Assembly (NCBI GenBank): GCA_040414865.1
Contig: JBEDUR010000068.1
Location: forward strand, 1 to 28,841
Reading direction: 5' to 3'
DNA from: Palsa-461 sp040414865
GTDB taxonomy: Bacteria > Actinomycetota > Acidimicrobiia > Acidimicrobiales > RAAP-2
DNA length: 28,841 nt
The notes under the pieces were generated by a model, which saw only the letters and a program-made list of their open reading frames with translations, was not told the origin of the DNA and ran no database searches. Below, piece by piece: positions 8,029 to 15,963 of this stretch. Position 1 is the stretch's first letter. Every line of letters starts with the position of its first letter. The position numbers and the translations under genes were made by a program.

Positions 8029-8059
8029 ACCTTCGCCCGTGCGCGGCCGGGCCGCGGGA

Positions 8060-8470
8060 TCAGCTGCGGGTGTTGGCCTTCGTGGCCAAGCTGTGGCTGG
8101 GCCCGCTCGTCGTGGAGGCGGTCGGCAGCGGGAGAGCCTGGTCCGGTCCGGAGGCCGAGTTCATGGTCACGAAGTCCCTTCCCCACCAGGTCTCGAAGTA
8201 GCGGCTCGCCCCGCCGGTCATCGCGGGTAGCAGGTTCGCCCCGTTGCCCGGGCCGGCTGGCTGGTTGGGCGTCGGGTCGTAGGTGGCCAGGTTGACCCAA
8301 TCGGTGTTGATGTCAAGCTCCATGGCCCGCACACAGCCTGCCGCCGCCAGCACGTTGCCAGGCTGGTGATGTTGAGGGAAGGGCCGCCCGCAAACACGAG
8401 GGCCCCGTCGGCGGTGGTTTTGTCGCCCCACGGGCTCTCGGGCTCAGGGGTCCGGCCGAGTACCTGGGGC
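8060..8470 (-). pseudogene. Frameshifted C-terminal remnant of a phosphodiester-glycosidase-domain gene
   Basis: Two minus-strand frames join into one recognisable protein tail. Upstream of about 8357 one frame reads SPWGDKTTADGALVFAGGPS then LNITSLA; after the loss of one base the next frame continues NVLAAAGCVRAMELDINTDW and runs to a TGA at 8060-8062. The motif AMELDIN plus flanking residues matches the C-terminus of the full-length protein at 25683-26996 (HAGAVRAMELDINPEW). Only about 130 codons of a roughly 400-codon gene remain: no N-terminal membrane helix, no FNGGF block, no start. It is therefore a truncated and frameshifted relative. A single-base sequencing error could explain the shift but not the missing two-thirds. 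Confidence 0.72.
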
Positions 8471-8476
8471 CGTGTC

Positions 8477-8482
8477 TAATCT
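8477..8482 (+). promoter_or_regulatory. Possible -10 element for a leaderless ubiA transcript
   Basis: TAATCT (8477-8482) fits the actinobacterial TANNNT -10 pattern and ends 8 bases before the GTG at 8491, which would place the transcription start at or next to the start codon. No Shine-Dalgarno sequence precedes that GTG, consistent with leaderless translation. A convincing -35 is not visible. Confidence 0.3.
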
Positions 8483-8490
8483 GTGGAGTC

Positions 8491-9474
8491 GTGTCCCGGC
8501 GAACAGTGACCTCTGAAGAGCCCTCTGGGGAAGCCAATCAAGGGCGAGTCTGGCCACCTTCGACCACGAATTGGTCGTGGACGAGCTGGTCGTGGTCAGC
8601 CGCCCTGCAATCTCTGCGCCCCCGCCAGTGGGTCAAGAACCTGCTCGTGTTCGTGGCTCCGGCGGCCGCCGGAATGCTCGGCCACGCCGCCATCGTCGGT
8701 CGGTCGATCGCCGCGTTCGCCATCTTCTCGGTGGTGGCTTCGGGGATGTACATCGTCAACGACGTGCTCGACGCCGAGGCAGACCGACTCCACCCCGACA
8801 AACGTCACCGGCCGGTTGCCGCCGGGCAACTCGACTTCGCCCACGCGCTGGCGATGGGCTCCGTGCTGCTCTGCGCCGGCCTCATCTCCTCGTGGTTCCT
8901 GGCCGGCTGGCACCTCACCGTGGTGATGGCGCTCTATCTGGCGGTAAGCGCCGCCTACAGCATCTGGATCAAGTACATCGCCGTGGTCGAACTGGCCTCG
9001 GTGGCCTCAGGGTTCGTGCTCCGGGCGATCGCCGGTGGCGTCGCCACCCACGTCCCGCTCTCAGATTGGTTCCTCGCCGTCACCTCGTTCGGGGCCCTGT
9101 TCATCGTCACCGGCAAGCGCTTCGCCGAACACCGGGCCCTGGGCGAGGGTCGGGACGCCCACCGCGCCGTGCTCGCCGACTACACGCCGAGCTTCCTGCA
9201 GTCGACCCTGACCCTCACGGCCACCGGCGCGGTCACGACCTACTGCCTCTGGGCGTTCGATCGCTCCGGGTCGGGCCTGGGCTCCCACCCCGGCCACGAC
9301 GTCATCTGGACCCAGCTCACCGTGGTCCCCTTCGCCCTTGCCATCCTCCACGTGCTGCGCGTCCTTGACGCCGGCCGAGGGTCAGCCCCCGAGGAACTGG
9401 CCATCAAGGACCACTGGCTCCACCTGTACGGAGCCGTCTGGCTGCTGTTCTTCCTCGTGGGCATCTATGCCTGA
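8491..9474 (+). CDS. ubiA: UbiA-family decaprenyl-phosphate phosphoribosyltransferase (DPPR synthase-like)
   Basis: This 327-residue polytopic membrane prenyltransferase has LRPRQWVKN at 42-50, the first Asp-rich motif as N90-D91..D94..D98 followed by HPDKRHRP (101-108), and a second conserved block AYSIWIKYIAVVELASVASG with FVLRAIAGG. At least seven hydrophobic helices follow. HPxKxxRP and the IKxxxxVEL-type block characterise the subgroup that transfers phosphoribose from PRPP to decaprenyl phosphate (Rv3806c type), the first step of arabinan donor synthesis. The assignment is strengthened by the next two genes, DprE1 and DprE2, which finish the pathway. The stop overlaps the dprE1 start by 8 bases. 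Start options are GTG 8491 or GTG 8506; the first about 38 residues are not conserved family sequence. Confidence 0.9.
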   Translation: MSRRTVTSEEPSGEANQGRVWPPSTTNWSWTSWSWSAALQSLRPRQWVKNLLVFVAPAAAGMLGHAAIVGRSIAAFAIFSVVASGMYIVNDVLDAEADRLHPDKRHRPVAAGQLDFAHALAMGSVLLCAGLISSWFLAGWHLTVVMALYLAVSAAYSIWIKYIAVVELASVASGFVLRAIAGGVATHVPLSDWFLAVTSFGALFIVTGKRFAEHRALGEGRDAHRAVLADYTPSFLQSTLTLTATGAVTTYCLWAFDRSGSGLGSHPGHDVIWTQLTVVPFALAILHVLRVLDAGRGSAPEELAIKDHWLHLYGAVWLLFFLVGIYA

Positions 9475-10891
9475 GCCCTCGGCTGCCGAGGCTGACGCCC
9501 CGGCAGCAACCGGGGACCGGCCGGCCCCCGGGGCGGTGCGCGTGCTCACTGGCTGGGGGCGGACCTCTCCCAGCGCAGCCCGGGTGCTCGCAGCTGGCGA
9601 CCGGGCCGAGATCGGCGACGCGCTGCGGACAGCCAACGGCGCGAAGAGACCGGCTGTGATCGCCCGAGGACTGGGGCGCAGCTACGGGGACGCCGCCCAG
9701 TGCGCCGGCGGTCTGGTCATCGACACCACCGGTTTGGCCGGGATCGGCCCCATCGGCGAAGACGGAGTTGTCGAGGTCGGAGCCGGCGTCAGCTTGTCCG
9801 CGCTCATGCGAGCCGGCCTCCGGGAAGGTTGGTTCGTCCCGGTCACCCCGGGCACACGCCAGGTCACGATCGGCGGGGCGGTCGCCGCGGACATCCACGG
9901 CAAGAACCACCACCGCGACGGGAGTTTCTGCCGCCATGTCATCTCGCTCACCCTGGCCACGCCCACCGGCGTGCACGAGATCTCCGAGTCCGCCGACCCG
10001 GAGCTGTTCTGGGCCAGCGCCGGCGGCATGGGCCTGACCGGCGTGATGCTTGCGGCCTGCATCCGGATGCGTCCAGTGGAGACGGCTTGGATGCGGGTGG
10101 ACAGCGAGTGCCACGGCGACCTTGACGCGGTAATGGACGCGCTCGAGCGAGTCGACGCCACGCACCGCTACTCGGTCGCCTGGCTCGACTGCTCGGCGCG
10201 AGACCGGCACTTCGGCCGGGGCGTGGTCGATGCGGGCGACCACGCCGACCGCTCCGAGCTCGCCGCGGCCCACCGAAGAGACCCGCTGGCGCCGCCCGGG
10301 GACGCCCGGCTCCGGCTCCCCTTCGTGCTCCCGACCTCTCTGGTAAACGGGGCGAGCGTCGCCGCCTTCAACCGAGCTTGGTACGCGAAAAGCCGGTCGG
10401 CCTCGGGCCGGATCCGTCATCTGGGCGGGTTCTTCCACCCCCTCGACGCAGTTGCCGACTGGCCCCGGCTCTTCGGGCCCCGGGGTTTCGTGCAATACCA
10501 GTTCGTGGTGCCCTTTGAGCTGGCCGAGGTGGTCGGCCGGGCCATCGAGCGGCTCCAGCAGGCCTCGGCACCCTGCTCCATGGCCGTGCTCAAGCGCTTC
10601 GGCCCGGGTGACCCGGGGCCGCTCAGCTTCCCCGAGGCCGGTTGGACCCTCGCCCTCGACCTACCGGTCGGGCCGCCCGACCTGCGCCGGGCGTTGCGCG
10701 AGATCGACGAACTCGTTCTGGCCGCCGGTGGCCGGGTCTACCTCGCCAAGGACTCCCGGCTCGACGCGGCGACCTTTGCGGCCATGTACCCGCGTCTCGG
10801 TGAGTTCGAAGCCGTCCGGCGGCGGGTCGACCCCGACGGCCTGCTCCAGTCCGACCTGTCGCGACGGTTGCGAATCGGTCCGGTGGAATGA
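9467..10891 (+). CDS. dprE1: Decaprenylphosphoryl-beta-D-ribose 2'-oxidase, DprE1-like
   Basis: This 474-residue FAD-dependent oxidase has an N-terminal FAD-binding region with ARGLGRSYGDAAQ (about 66-78), VTPGTRQVTIGGAVAADIHG starting at 126 and KNHH. His144 corresponds to the flavin-linked histidine region of the family. The C-terminal half has SFPEAGW, then YLAKDSR with Lys428 matching the essential lysine of mycobacterial DprE1, and ends RRRVDPDGLLQSDLSRRL. The product oxidises C2' of decaprenylphosphoryl ribose to a keto intermediate for DprE2. Residue 396 is Ala in WTLALDLP, where M. tuberculosis has Cys387 in WNVCVDFP. The ATG at 9467 overlaps ubiA, and the stop forms ATGA with dprE2. 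The first about 22 residues are Ala/Pro-rich and variable. Confidence 0.93.
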   Translation: MPEPSAAEADAPAATGDRPAPGAVRVLTGWGRTSPSAARVLAAGDRAEIGDALRTANGAKRPAVIARGLGRSYGDAAQCAGGLVIDTTGLAGIGPIGEDGVVEVGAGVSLSALMRAGLREGWFVPVTPGTRQVTIGGAVAADIHGKNHHRDGSFCRHVISLTLATPTGVHEISESADPELFWASAGGMGLTGVMLAACIRMRPVETAWMRVDSECHGDLDAVMDALERVDATHRYSVAWLDCSARDRHFGRGVVDAGDHADRSELAAAHRRDPLAPPGDARLRLPFVLPTSLVNGASVAAFNRAWYAKSRSASGRIRHLGGFFHPLDAVADWPRLFGPRGFVQYQFVVPFELAEVVGRAIERLQQASAPCSMAVLKRFGPGDPGPLSFPEAGWTLALDLPVGPPDLRRALREIDELVLAAGGRVYLAKDSRLDAATFAAMYPRLGEFEAVRRRVDPDGLLQSDLSRRLRIGPVE

Positions 10892-11649
10892 CCGACGCGT
10901 TCTCCAGGCCGGATTCAATCCTCGTCCTCGGAGCCACCTCGGACATCGCCCGCGCCCTCGTGGGCCAGCTGGTGGCTGACGGCTGCGAGCGGGTCGTGCT
11001 GGCCGGCCGGGACCCAGATCGTTTGTCCGACGCCGCGACCGAGGCCAAGGATGCCGGGGCACGCTTGGTGACCACGACGACCTTCGACGCCACTCAGATC
11101 AACGAAGCCGCGGCGGTGGTGGACTGGGGATTCTCGGCCGGTGGGCGGATCGACCTGGTGGTAGTGGCAGTCGGGCTCCTCTCCGACCAACCCGAAGACG
11201 AGCGCGACCCAGTGCGAGTGGCCCGCTGCATCTCGGTCAACTTCACCTGGCCAGCAGCCGCGCTCGCCCGGGTCGCCCATCACCTCCGAGAACAGGGTGC
11301 CGGCCGAGCAGTCGTGCTCTCGAGCGTGGCCGGAGTCCGGGTCCGCCGGTCCAACTACATCTACGGCTCGGCCAAGGCGGGCCTCGATGCTTACGCCCGG
11401 ACCCTCAACCAGAGCTTGGTCGGCAGCGGCGGATCAGTGATGGTTGTCCGGCCCGGGTTCGTGGTGTCCCGGATGACCGAGGGCCGCAAAGCACCACCCA
11501 TCGCCTCCACGACCGAGTCGGTGGCAAAGGACACCGTGCGCGGGCTGGAGCGCGGAGCCGCGGTGGTGTGGTCCCCAACCTCCTTGCAGGGGATCTTTAC
11601 GATCCTCCGGCTGCTGCCCGAGGTCATCTGGCGCCGCCTGCCCTTCTGA
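10888..11649 (+). CDS. dprE2: Decaprenylphosphoryl-2-keto-ribose reductase, DprE2-like SDR
   Basis: This 253-residue classical short-chain dehydrogenase/reductase has the nucleotide-binding turn LGATSDIA (14-21), an Asn-containing ISVNFTWPA stretch (about 115-123), catalytic Ser145/146 in VLSSVAG and YGSAK (Tyr159, Lys163). VVRPGFVVSRMT follows, as in DprE2. It would reduce the 2'-keto intermediate with NAD(P)H to decaprenylphosphoryl arabinose. The function rests on both the SDR sequence and the ATGA overlap (10888-10891) with dprE1. The C-terminus has a hydrophobic, basic end (ILRLLPEVIWRRLPF) that may lie on the membrane. Confidence 0.9.
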   Translation: MTDAFSRPDSILVLGATSDIARALVGQLVADGCERVVLAGRDPDRLSDAATEAKDAGARLVTTTTFDATQINEAAAVVDWGFSAGGRIDLVVVAVGLLSDQPEDERDPVRVARCISVNFTWPAAALARVAHHLREQGAGRAVVLSSVAGVRVRRSNYIYGSAKAGLDAYARTLNQSLVGSGGSVMVVRPGFVVSRMTEGRKAPPIASTTESVAKDTVRGLERGAAVVWSPTSLQGIFTILRLLPEVIWRRLPF

Positions 11650-11903
11650 CGGCACAGGCCGGCGAGGGCCATCCGTGCGGCGCCCCACTCGCCTTGGTAG
11701 CGAGCAGCGATGTAAGGCTCAACCGCCCACGAACTGCTCTCCGCTGCGCGCCAAGGTCGCTTGAACGGTTGCGACTGCTAGATGGCGAGGACGTCGTCGA
11801 GCCTCCCAGACCGACCTGGCTCACGATCGAGATCGCGTTCGAGAGCTAGCGTTGCCGTCCAGAGCACATCACCGACCGCGTTCTCGTGCTCAAGAGATCT
11901 ACG

Positions 11904-12452
11904 GTGAAGACGGTCATCATCGGCGACGGCCTGCGACTCGAGAAGTGGCGATCCTCGCACATCACGGAGCTTTCCAAGATCGTCGCGACATCACTCGAGC
12001 ACATCGGTGCTTGGATGCCTAGTGCCGCTGCGGAAGTCGCCGATCCCGAGGCCTTCGTGCAAGGGACCGAGCGGGCCTGGCGTTCGGGAACCGTCTACGC
12101 GTATGGGATCGTTGAACGCGGCGGAATGGTGTCCGGTCACATCACACTGACGCCTGAGCCGCCCATTGCCGGCGTGGGCTACTGGGTACGGATCGAGCGT
12201 CTTCGTCGCAGCATCGCAACCCGAGCGGTGAGAGCGCTGGCGGACGCTGCCTTTGATGAGCGGACCGATCTCACGGCCTTGGAATTGACCTGCGACGAGG
12301 CCAACACGGCGAGCGCCGCAGTCGCTCGGAGCGCCGGGTTCACGTATGTCACCAGCCGACGTCGCGACCCCCGCACCCCAGCCGAGTCCGGTCAACAGAT
12401 GCTCTGGCGCCTCGTCCGGGAAGACCTGAAGCGTGACTCGACCCTTCAGTGA
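11904..12452 (+). CDS. GNAT-family N-acetyltransferase
   Basis: About 182 residues. The fold is recognised by an N-terminal IGDGLRLEKWRSSHITEL strand-helix, a GHITLTPEPPIAGVGYWV strand pair with the wide beta-bulge, a helix with RAVRALADAAF, and the terminal LTCDEANTASAAVARSAGFT, the usual LxVxxxNxxSxxlxexxGF pattern of RimJ/RimL-type N-acetyltransferases. Acceptor unknown: a protein N-terminus, an antibiotic or a small amine are possible. The GTG at 11904 is preferred (AAGAGA seven bases upstream); GTG 11886 is in frame and gives six more residues. It is not linked to the dprE2 operon: about 250 bases separate them. GC at third positions is lower than in neighbouring genes, so it may be a later acquisition. 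Confidence 0.82.
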   Translation: MKTVIIGDGLRLEKWRSSHITELSKIVATSLEHIGAWMPSAAAEVADPEAFVQGTERAWRSGTVYAYGIVERGGMVSGHITLTPEPPIAGVGYWVRIERLRRSIATRAVRALADAAFDERTDLTALELTCDEANTASAAVARSAGFTYVTSRRRDPRTPAESGQQMLWRLVREDLKRDSTLQ

Positions 12453-12758
12453 CCGACCGCCAGAACCACCCGCGGGTGCGAGAGGACCAGTGGACATGGT
12501 CGAAACCTCCGCTGGCTCTTCCCGATCATCTCGGCGGTGACCGCCGGCCGGCCGGAGTGCCGAGGATGTCGACGCCCTGGGCCGGGAGGGCCCGTGAATG
12601 ACCGGGTCATCCAGCAGGCCGGCCCGGATATCCGGGTGCCGAGGTGGACGGCGACCGCGACCTTCTCGGCCTGTGGAGCGACTCCCTCCAGGTGAGCTGG
12701 AGCGGCGGACTCGGACCTTACGACGGCTTCGGCAGTTCGCCCGTGTTGGAGAATTCCG
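12453..12758. other. Intergenic region, no gene recognised
   Basis: No family-like protein was found on either strand. Long minus-strand frames crossing this stretch are continuous with antisense of the following deaminase gene. GGAGA at about 12748 serves as ribosome-binding site of the next gene. Confidence 0.5.
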
Positions 12759-14105
12759 ATGGTTCCTCTCGAAAGACGGGCCACAATTCCACCCGTGTGT
12801 CCAGTCCTTCGCCGCAAGCACCTCGCCGACCTCCACGTCCATCTGTACGGATGCATCCGGGCGATCGAAATGCTCGGGTTCCTGGCCGCGACTGACAAGG
12901 TCGACTGGGATTGGTACGAGACGGAGTTCGAGGCGGCCTTTGGGTTCGTGCCGCCCACAAGGGAGCTGGTCGAGCGGTACCGCGCCGGAGACGGGAGCGT
13001 GGTCGACGCGTTCAGCGAGCTGTTCGTCGTCGGCGAGGCCGACGCCGGGAGCTTCGCCCGGTTCGCAGCGAAGGCCAACCTCAAGTGGTCGGCCGTCAAC
13101 GACTCCCCTGAGCGCCTCGCGGCACAGGTCTTGGGGTTCGCAACGACGGTTCGGGCCGATTTTCGACACCAAGGCGTGGACCATGTCGAGCTCCGCACTT
13201 TCTGCCTTCCAGAAGTGCTGGAAGCGTTCCTGCATGAGTCGGGCCCACCAGTCCAGCGCGTGGTGGCGACCCTCCCCCGAGGCGACCCGTGGGCAGCCTG
13301 GGAGCAGGTCAAGCGTGAGGCCGCCGGGCCTTTTGGCGAAGCGCTCGTCGCGGTGGATTGGAGCGGGGTCGAAGAGGGCCACCCGCCTCGGGAGCTGGCC
13401 GAAGTCTTCGCCGAGGTACGCGGCTTTAACGTCGCCCACCCAGACCGGGCCCTCGCCATCTTGGCCCACGTAGGCGAGTCGTTCGCCGACAAAAGCCTCG
13501 AGAGTGCGATTCGCTGGGTCCACGAAGTCGCCGCCCTCGGAGCGCACCGGTTGGGCCATGCCATAGCTCTGGGCGTGGACCCGGCGCTCTACGGGCCCCA
13601 CGCTCGGACAGAGTCAGTCGCCGAGCGCAAGGACCAGATCGCCTACGACCTGGCCCACGCCCAAGGGCTCCGCTCGGCCGGGGTGCGGGTCGAGCGCCGC
13701 GAGCTCCTGACCGAGCTGGACCACCTCGCCTCGGCCCCAGCTGAGGCGCTGCTGCCCATCGCCTACGACCAGAAGCGGCTGCAAGAGATCAGGCGCCGGC
13801 AGAACTACGCCATGGAGCAGGTCCGGAAGGCCGGAGCGGTGATCGAGGTGTGCCCGACTTCCAATGGGATCATCGGTGGGATCTCGGATCCCTCGTTCCA
13901 CCCGGTTCACCGATTCATCGAGGCCGGCCTCAGGGTCGTGATCTCGACCGACAATCCAGGAACCTTCGTTACCACGTTGGGGGAAGAGCTGGCTTGGGTC
14001 TGCCGACACACCGGCGGTGGCGACGACCTGCGCCTCGCCCTGCTCGACAACGCATGGAATTCGCGGGCCGAAGTCCTCTCAGGCCGTCACCCGAACGCCT
14101 CGTAG
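12759..14105 (+). CDS. Adenosine/AMP-deaminase-family amidohydrolase
   Basis: This 448-residue TIM-barrel metal hydrolase has the first metal motif DLHVHLYG (His26, His28), AHVGES with His237 and Glu240 (matching the HAGE metal-His and proton-donor Glu), HRLGHA (His267), CPTSNG near 365 and STDNPGTF with metal ligand Asp398. Position 399 is Asn, where mammalian adenosine deaminase has the substrate-binding Asp of the TDDP motif. The barrel carries a long insertion: about 98 residues separate the HRLGHA His from CPTSN, against roughly 30 in ordinary adenosine deaminases. The protein is also about 100 residues longer than usual Add. The substrate is therefore uncertain; a purine nucleoside or nucleotide deamination is likely. 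The ATG at 12759 follows a good ribosome-binding site. The gene is monocistronic. Confidence 0.85.
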   Translation: MVPLERRATIPPVCPVLRRKHLADLHVHLYGCIRAIEMLGFLAATDKVDWDWYETEFEAAFGFVPPTRELVERYRAGDGSVVDAFSELFVVGEADAGSFARFAAKANLKWSAVNDSPERLAAQVLGFATTVRADFRHQGVDHVELRTFCLPEVLEAFLHESGPPVQRVVATLPRGDPWAAWEQVKREAAGPFGEALVAVDWSGVEEGHPPRELAEVFAEVRGFNVAHPDRALAILAHVGESFADKSLESAIRWVHEVAALGAHRLGHAIALGVDPALYGPHARTESVAERKDQIAYDLAHAQGLRSAGVRVERRELLTELDHLASAPAEALLPIAYDQKRLQEIRRRQNYAMEQVRKAGAVIEVCPTSNGIIGGISDPSFHPVHRFIEAGLRVVISTDNPGTFVTTLGEELAWVCRHTGGGDDLRLALLDNAWNSRAEVLSGRHPNAS

Positions 14106-14265
14106 TCCTGGACGGCCCGGCTCGTCGCGCGTCGAGGGCGGAGGCATCTGCGAGTCCCTTCGGCCGTATCAAGCTGATCTCGGCTCCAATCTCGACTCGG
14201 TCATCTTCGACAAGCGGTCTGGGACCTCGCGCCTGCTCGGCTGAGGGACTCGGCCGAACCTTGGC

Positions 14266-15963
14266 TCAGGATCCGGGTGGCGTCACCGTGCTCCAATTGG
14301 CCTGGGACGGTTCGAACCGGCCCGCCGGTCCCTGACCGAAGAGCCGCAGGACGTTCCCGGTCAGGCGTTGCATCACCGGAGCCGGGCAACCACGCGCTGA
14401 CGCCGGGCATGGTTGGAGGGTGGCGACCCAGACGTTGTTGCCGCTGTCGAAGACGCCGGCCTGGCTGCCGGGCACCGTGTAGTAAGTCACGTCCGAGTAG
14501 GTGTAGCCGCCCCACTCGCCCTGATTGGTGTAGCTCTCGGACAGCGGGACGGGCGAGTGGGCGAGCACCTGGAGATCCTGCGGGAACGGCCCGTTGGGGT
14601 CTATGTGGTCGATGTCGGAGTTGATCACCGAGGGGATGGCGCTGCCGTTGGACAGGCGCGTACCGGCGAAGAACCATGAGTTCGAGTCGAACACGAGCAT
14701 CGGCGCGTTGGGTTCTCCCGGCTCCAGGTACCCGCTGTAAATCTGGCCGAGGAACGACTCGGAGTCCCAGTTGCTCGGCGGCGACAACCAGGTGTTCCCG
14801 GTCACCTCCAAAGGGTTCCCCTCGTTGATCAGCGGGTCCTCGGTGCTGTTGCGGTAGTCGACCTCAACGCGGTCGGCACCGAGGGGCGAGGACTCCAGCC
14901 GGGCGTGCCGCACGAAAGTCGCGGCCCCGAAGAATGCGACGTTGACGCCGGCCGCTGTTGCGTCGAGCACCGCCTCGCGCTCGGAGTTCGTCCAGGTCTC
15001 GTCGTGGTCCAGAGCGATGAGCGCTTTGTGCTGCTCGAGGAGGTTGGGGTGCTCGGAGACACAGATGTCAGTGCAGTAGGTGACGTCGAGTCCCTCCTTC
15101 TCCATGAACGACACCATCGGGTACTCATTGGTCAGGAAGTCCGAGGAGCCGTCGCCCGAGTAGGGACGGTCGAAGGAGACCGCCCGGGCACGGTCGCACG
15201 GCGGGTAGGAATCAGCGTCCAGGATGCACGGTCCGGTGCCCTGGTAGAAGTCGTACCCACCGAAACTGTTCCACCCCTGCTCGACCAGCGATCGGTTCAT
15301 GACCAGGTACGTCGCCCGAGAGGTTGGGTCCCAGACCGTGAGCGGGATGTAGGCCCCGTTGTCCCCCGCTTCGAGCTTGAACAGGTAGTCGCCCGGGACG
15401 AACACCTTGGTGATCGGCACGGTCAACGACAGCGACCAGTTGTCGCAGCTCACCATGTTCGTGCTCGGGCTCACCGGGCACGGCTGCTGGTAGACGCCAG
15501 GAACCGGAGCGGACGTCCACACCTCGCGAGCACCCAGGCCCCCATACCAACCCATTCGGTACGCGACCACCTGAAAGCTCGGGTAACTCGTGGATACATA
15601 GAGGCCGACCATCTCGCCCGGCGCTGCATAAGTCTCGGCGGCGAAGCCCTCGACGAATCCGGGTCCCTCCTGACCAATCCGCCACGAGGAGGTGCCCGGC
15701 TTCTTGTTCTCGGCGATGATCGCGCTCGACTCGACCCCGTCAGATCCGGCAAAGGTCCGAGCCGGTACAGGTCGGTGAGGCGCGCTCGTCGGATCCGGCC
15801 GGTCTGCCTTAGCCGCCTGGCCGACCAGCGGAGAGGAGCATGCGGCCAGAATCAAGACGACGGCCAGCCCGGTCATCGCCAACGCGACCGTGACGGCGCC
15901 CCGCGGCGCGCCTGGACTGTTCGGGCGTGCAGGTACGGAGCGATCCGTCACCCTGTTCTCCAC
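14266..15963 (-). CDS. Secreted lipoprotein with N,N-dimethylformamidase-beta-like domain
   Basis: This protein of up to 565 residues has a hydrophobic signal segment at about 24-41 ending in the lipobox LAAC (Cys42), then a Pro/Ala linker, so it should be a lipoprotein outside the membrane. The body contains VAYRMGWYGGLGAREVW, a DNWSL/VPGDYLFKL beta region, SFDRPYSGDG, DVTYCTD, an ALDHDETWTNSEREAV block and WLSPPSNWDSES, which I associate with the N,N-dimethylformamidase beta-subunit-like C-terminal domain. True dimethylformamidases hydrolyse DMF, but most secreted relatives have no known substrate. Cys pairs occur in the middle and near the end. Start: GTG 15963, or GTG 15951, which has GGAGA a suitable distance upstream. 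No partner alpha subunit is present. Confidence 0.8.
   Translation of the reverse strand: MENRVTDRSVPARPNSPGAPRGAVTVALAMTGLAVVLILAACSSPLVGQAAKADRPDPTSAPHRPVPARTFAGSDGVESSAIIAENKKPGTSSWRIGQEGPGFVEGFAAETYAAPGEMVGLYVSTSYPSFQVVAYRMGWYGGLGAREVWTSAPVPGVYQQPCPVSPSTNMVSCDNWSLSLTVPITKVFVPGDYLFKLEAGDNGAYIPLTVWDPTSRATYLVMNRSLVEQGWNSFGGYDFYQGTGPCILDADSYPPCDRARAVSFDRPYSGDGSSDFLTNEYPMVSFMEKEGLDVTYCTDICVSEHPNLLEQHKALIALDHDETWTNSEREAVLDATAAGVNVAFFGAATFVRHARLESSPLGADRVEVDYRNSTEDPLINEGNPLEVTGNTWLSPPSNWDSESFLGQIYSGYLEPGEPNAPMLVFDSNSWFFAGTRLSNGSAIPSVINSDIDHIDPNGPFPQDLQVLAHSPVPLSESYTNQGEWGGYTYSDVTYYTVPGSQAGVFDSGNNVWVATLQPCPASARGCPAPVMQRLTGNVLRLFGQGPAGRFEPSQANWSTVTPPGS

Noticed and set aside
11991..13601. 536-codon minus-strand frame across the GNAT and deaminase genes
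   Set aside because: It spans two well-supported plus-strand genes and the gap between them, with no family-like motif.
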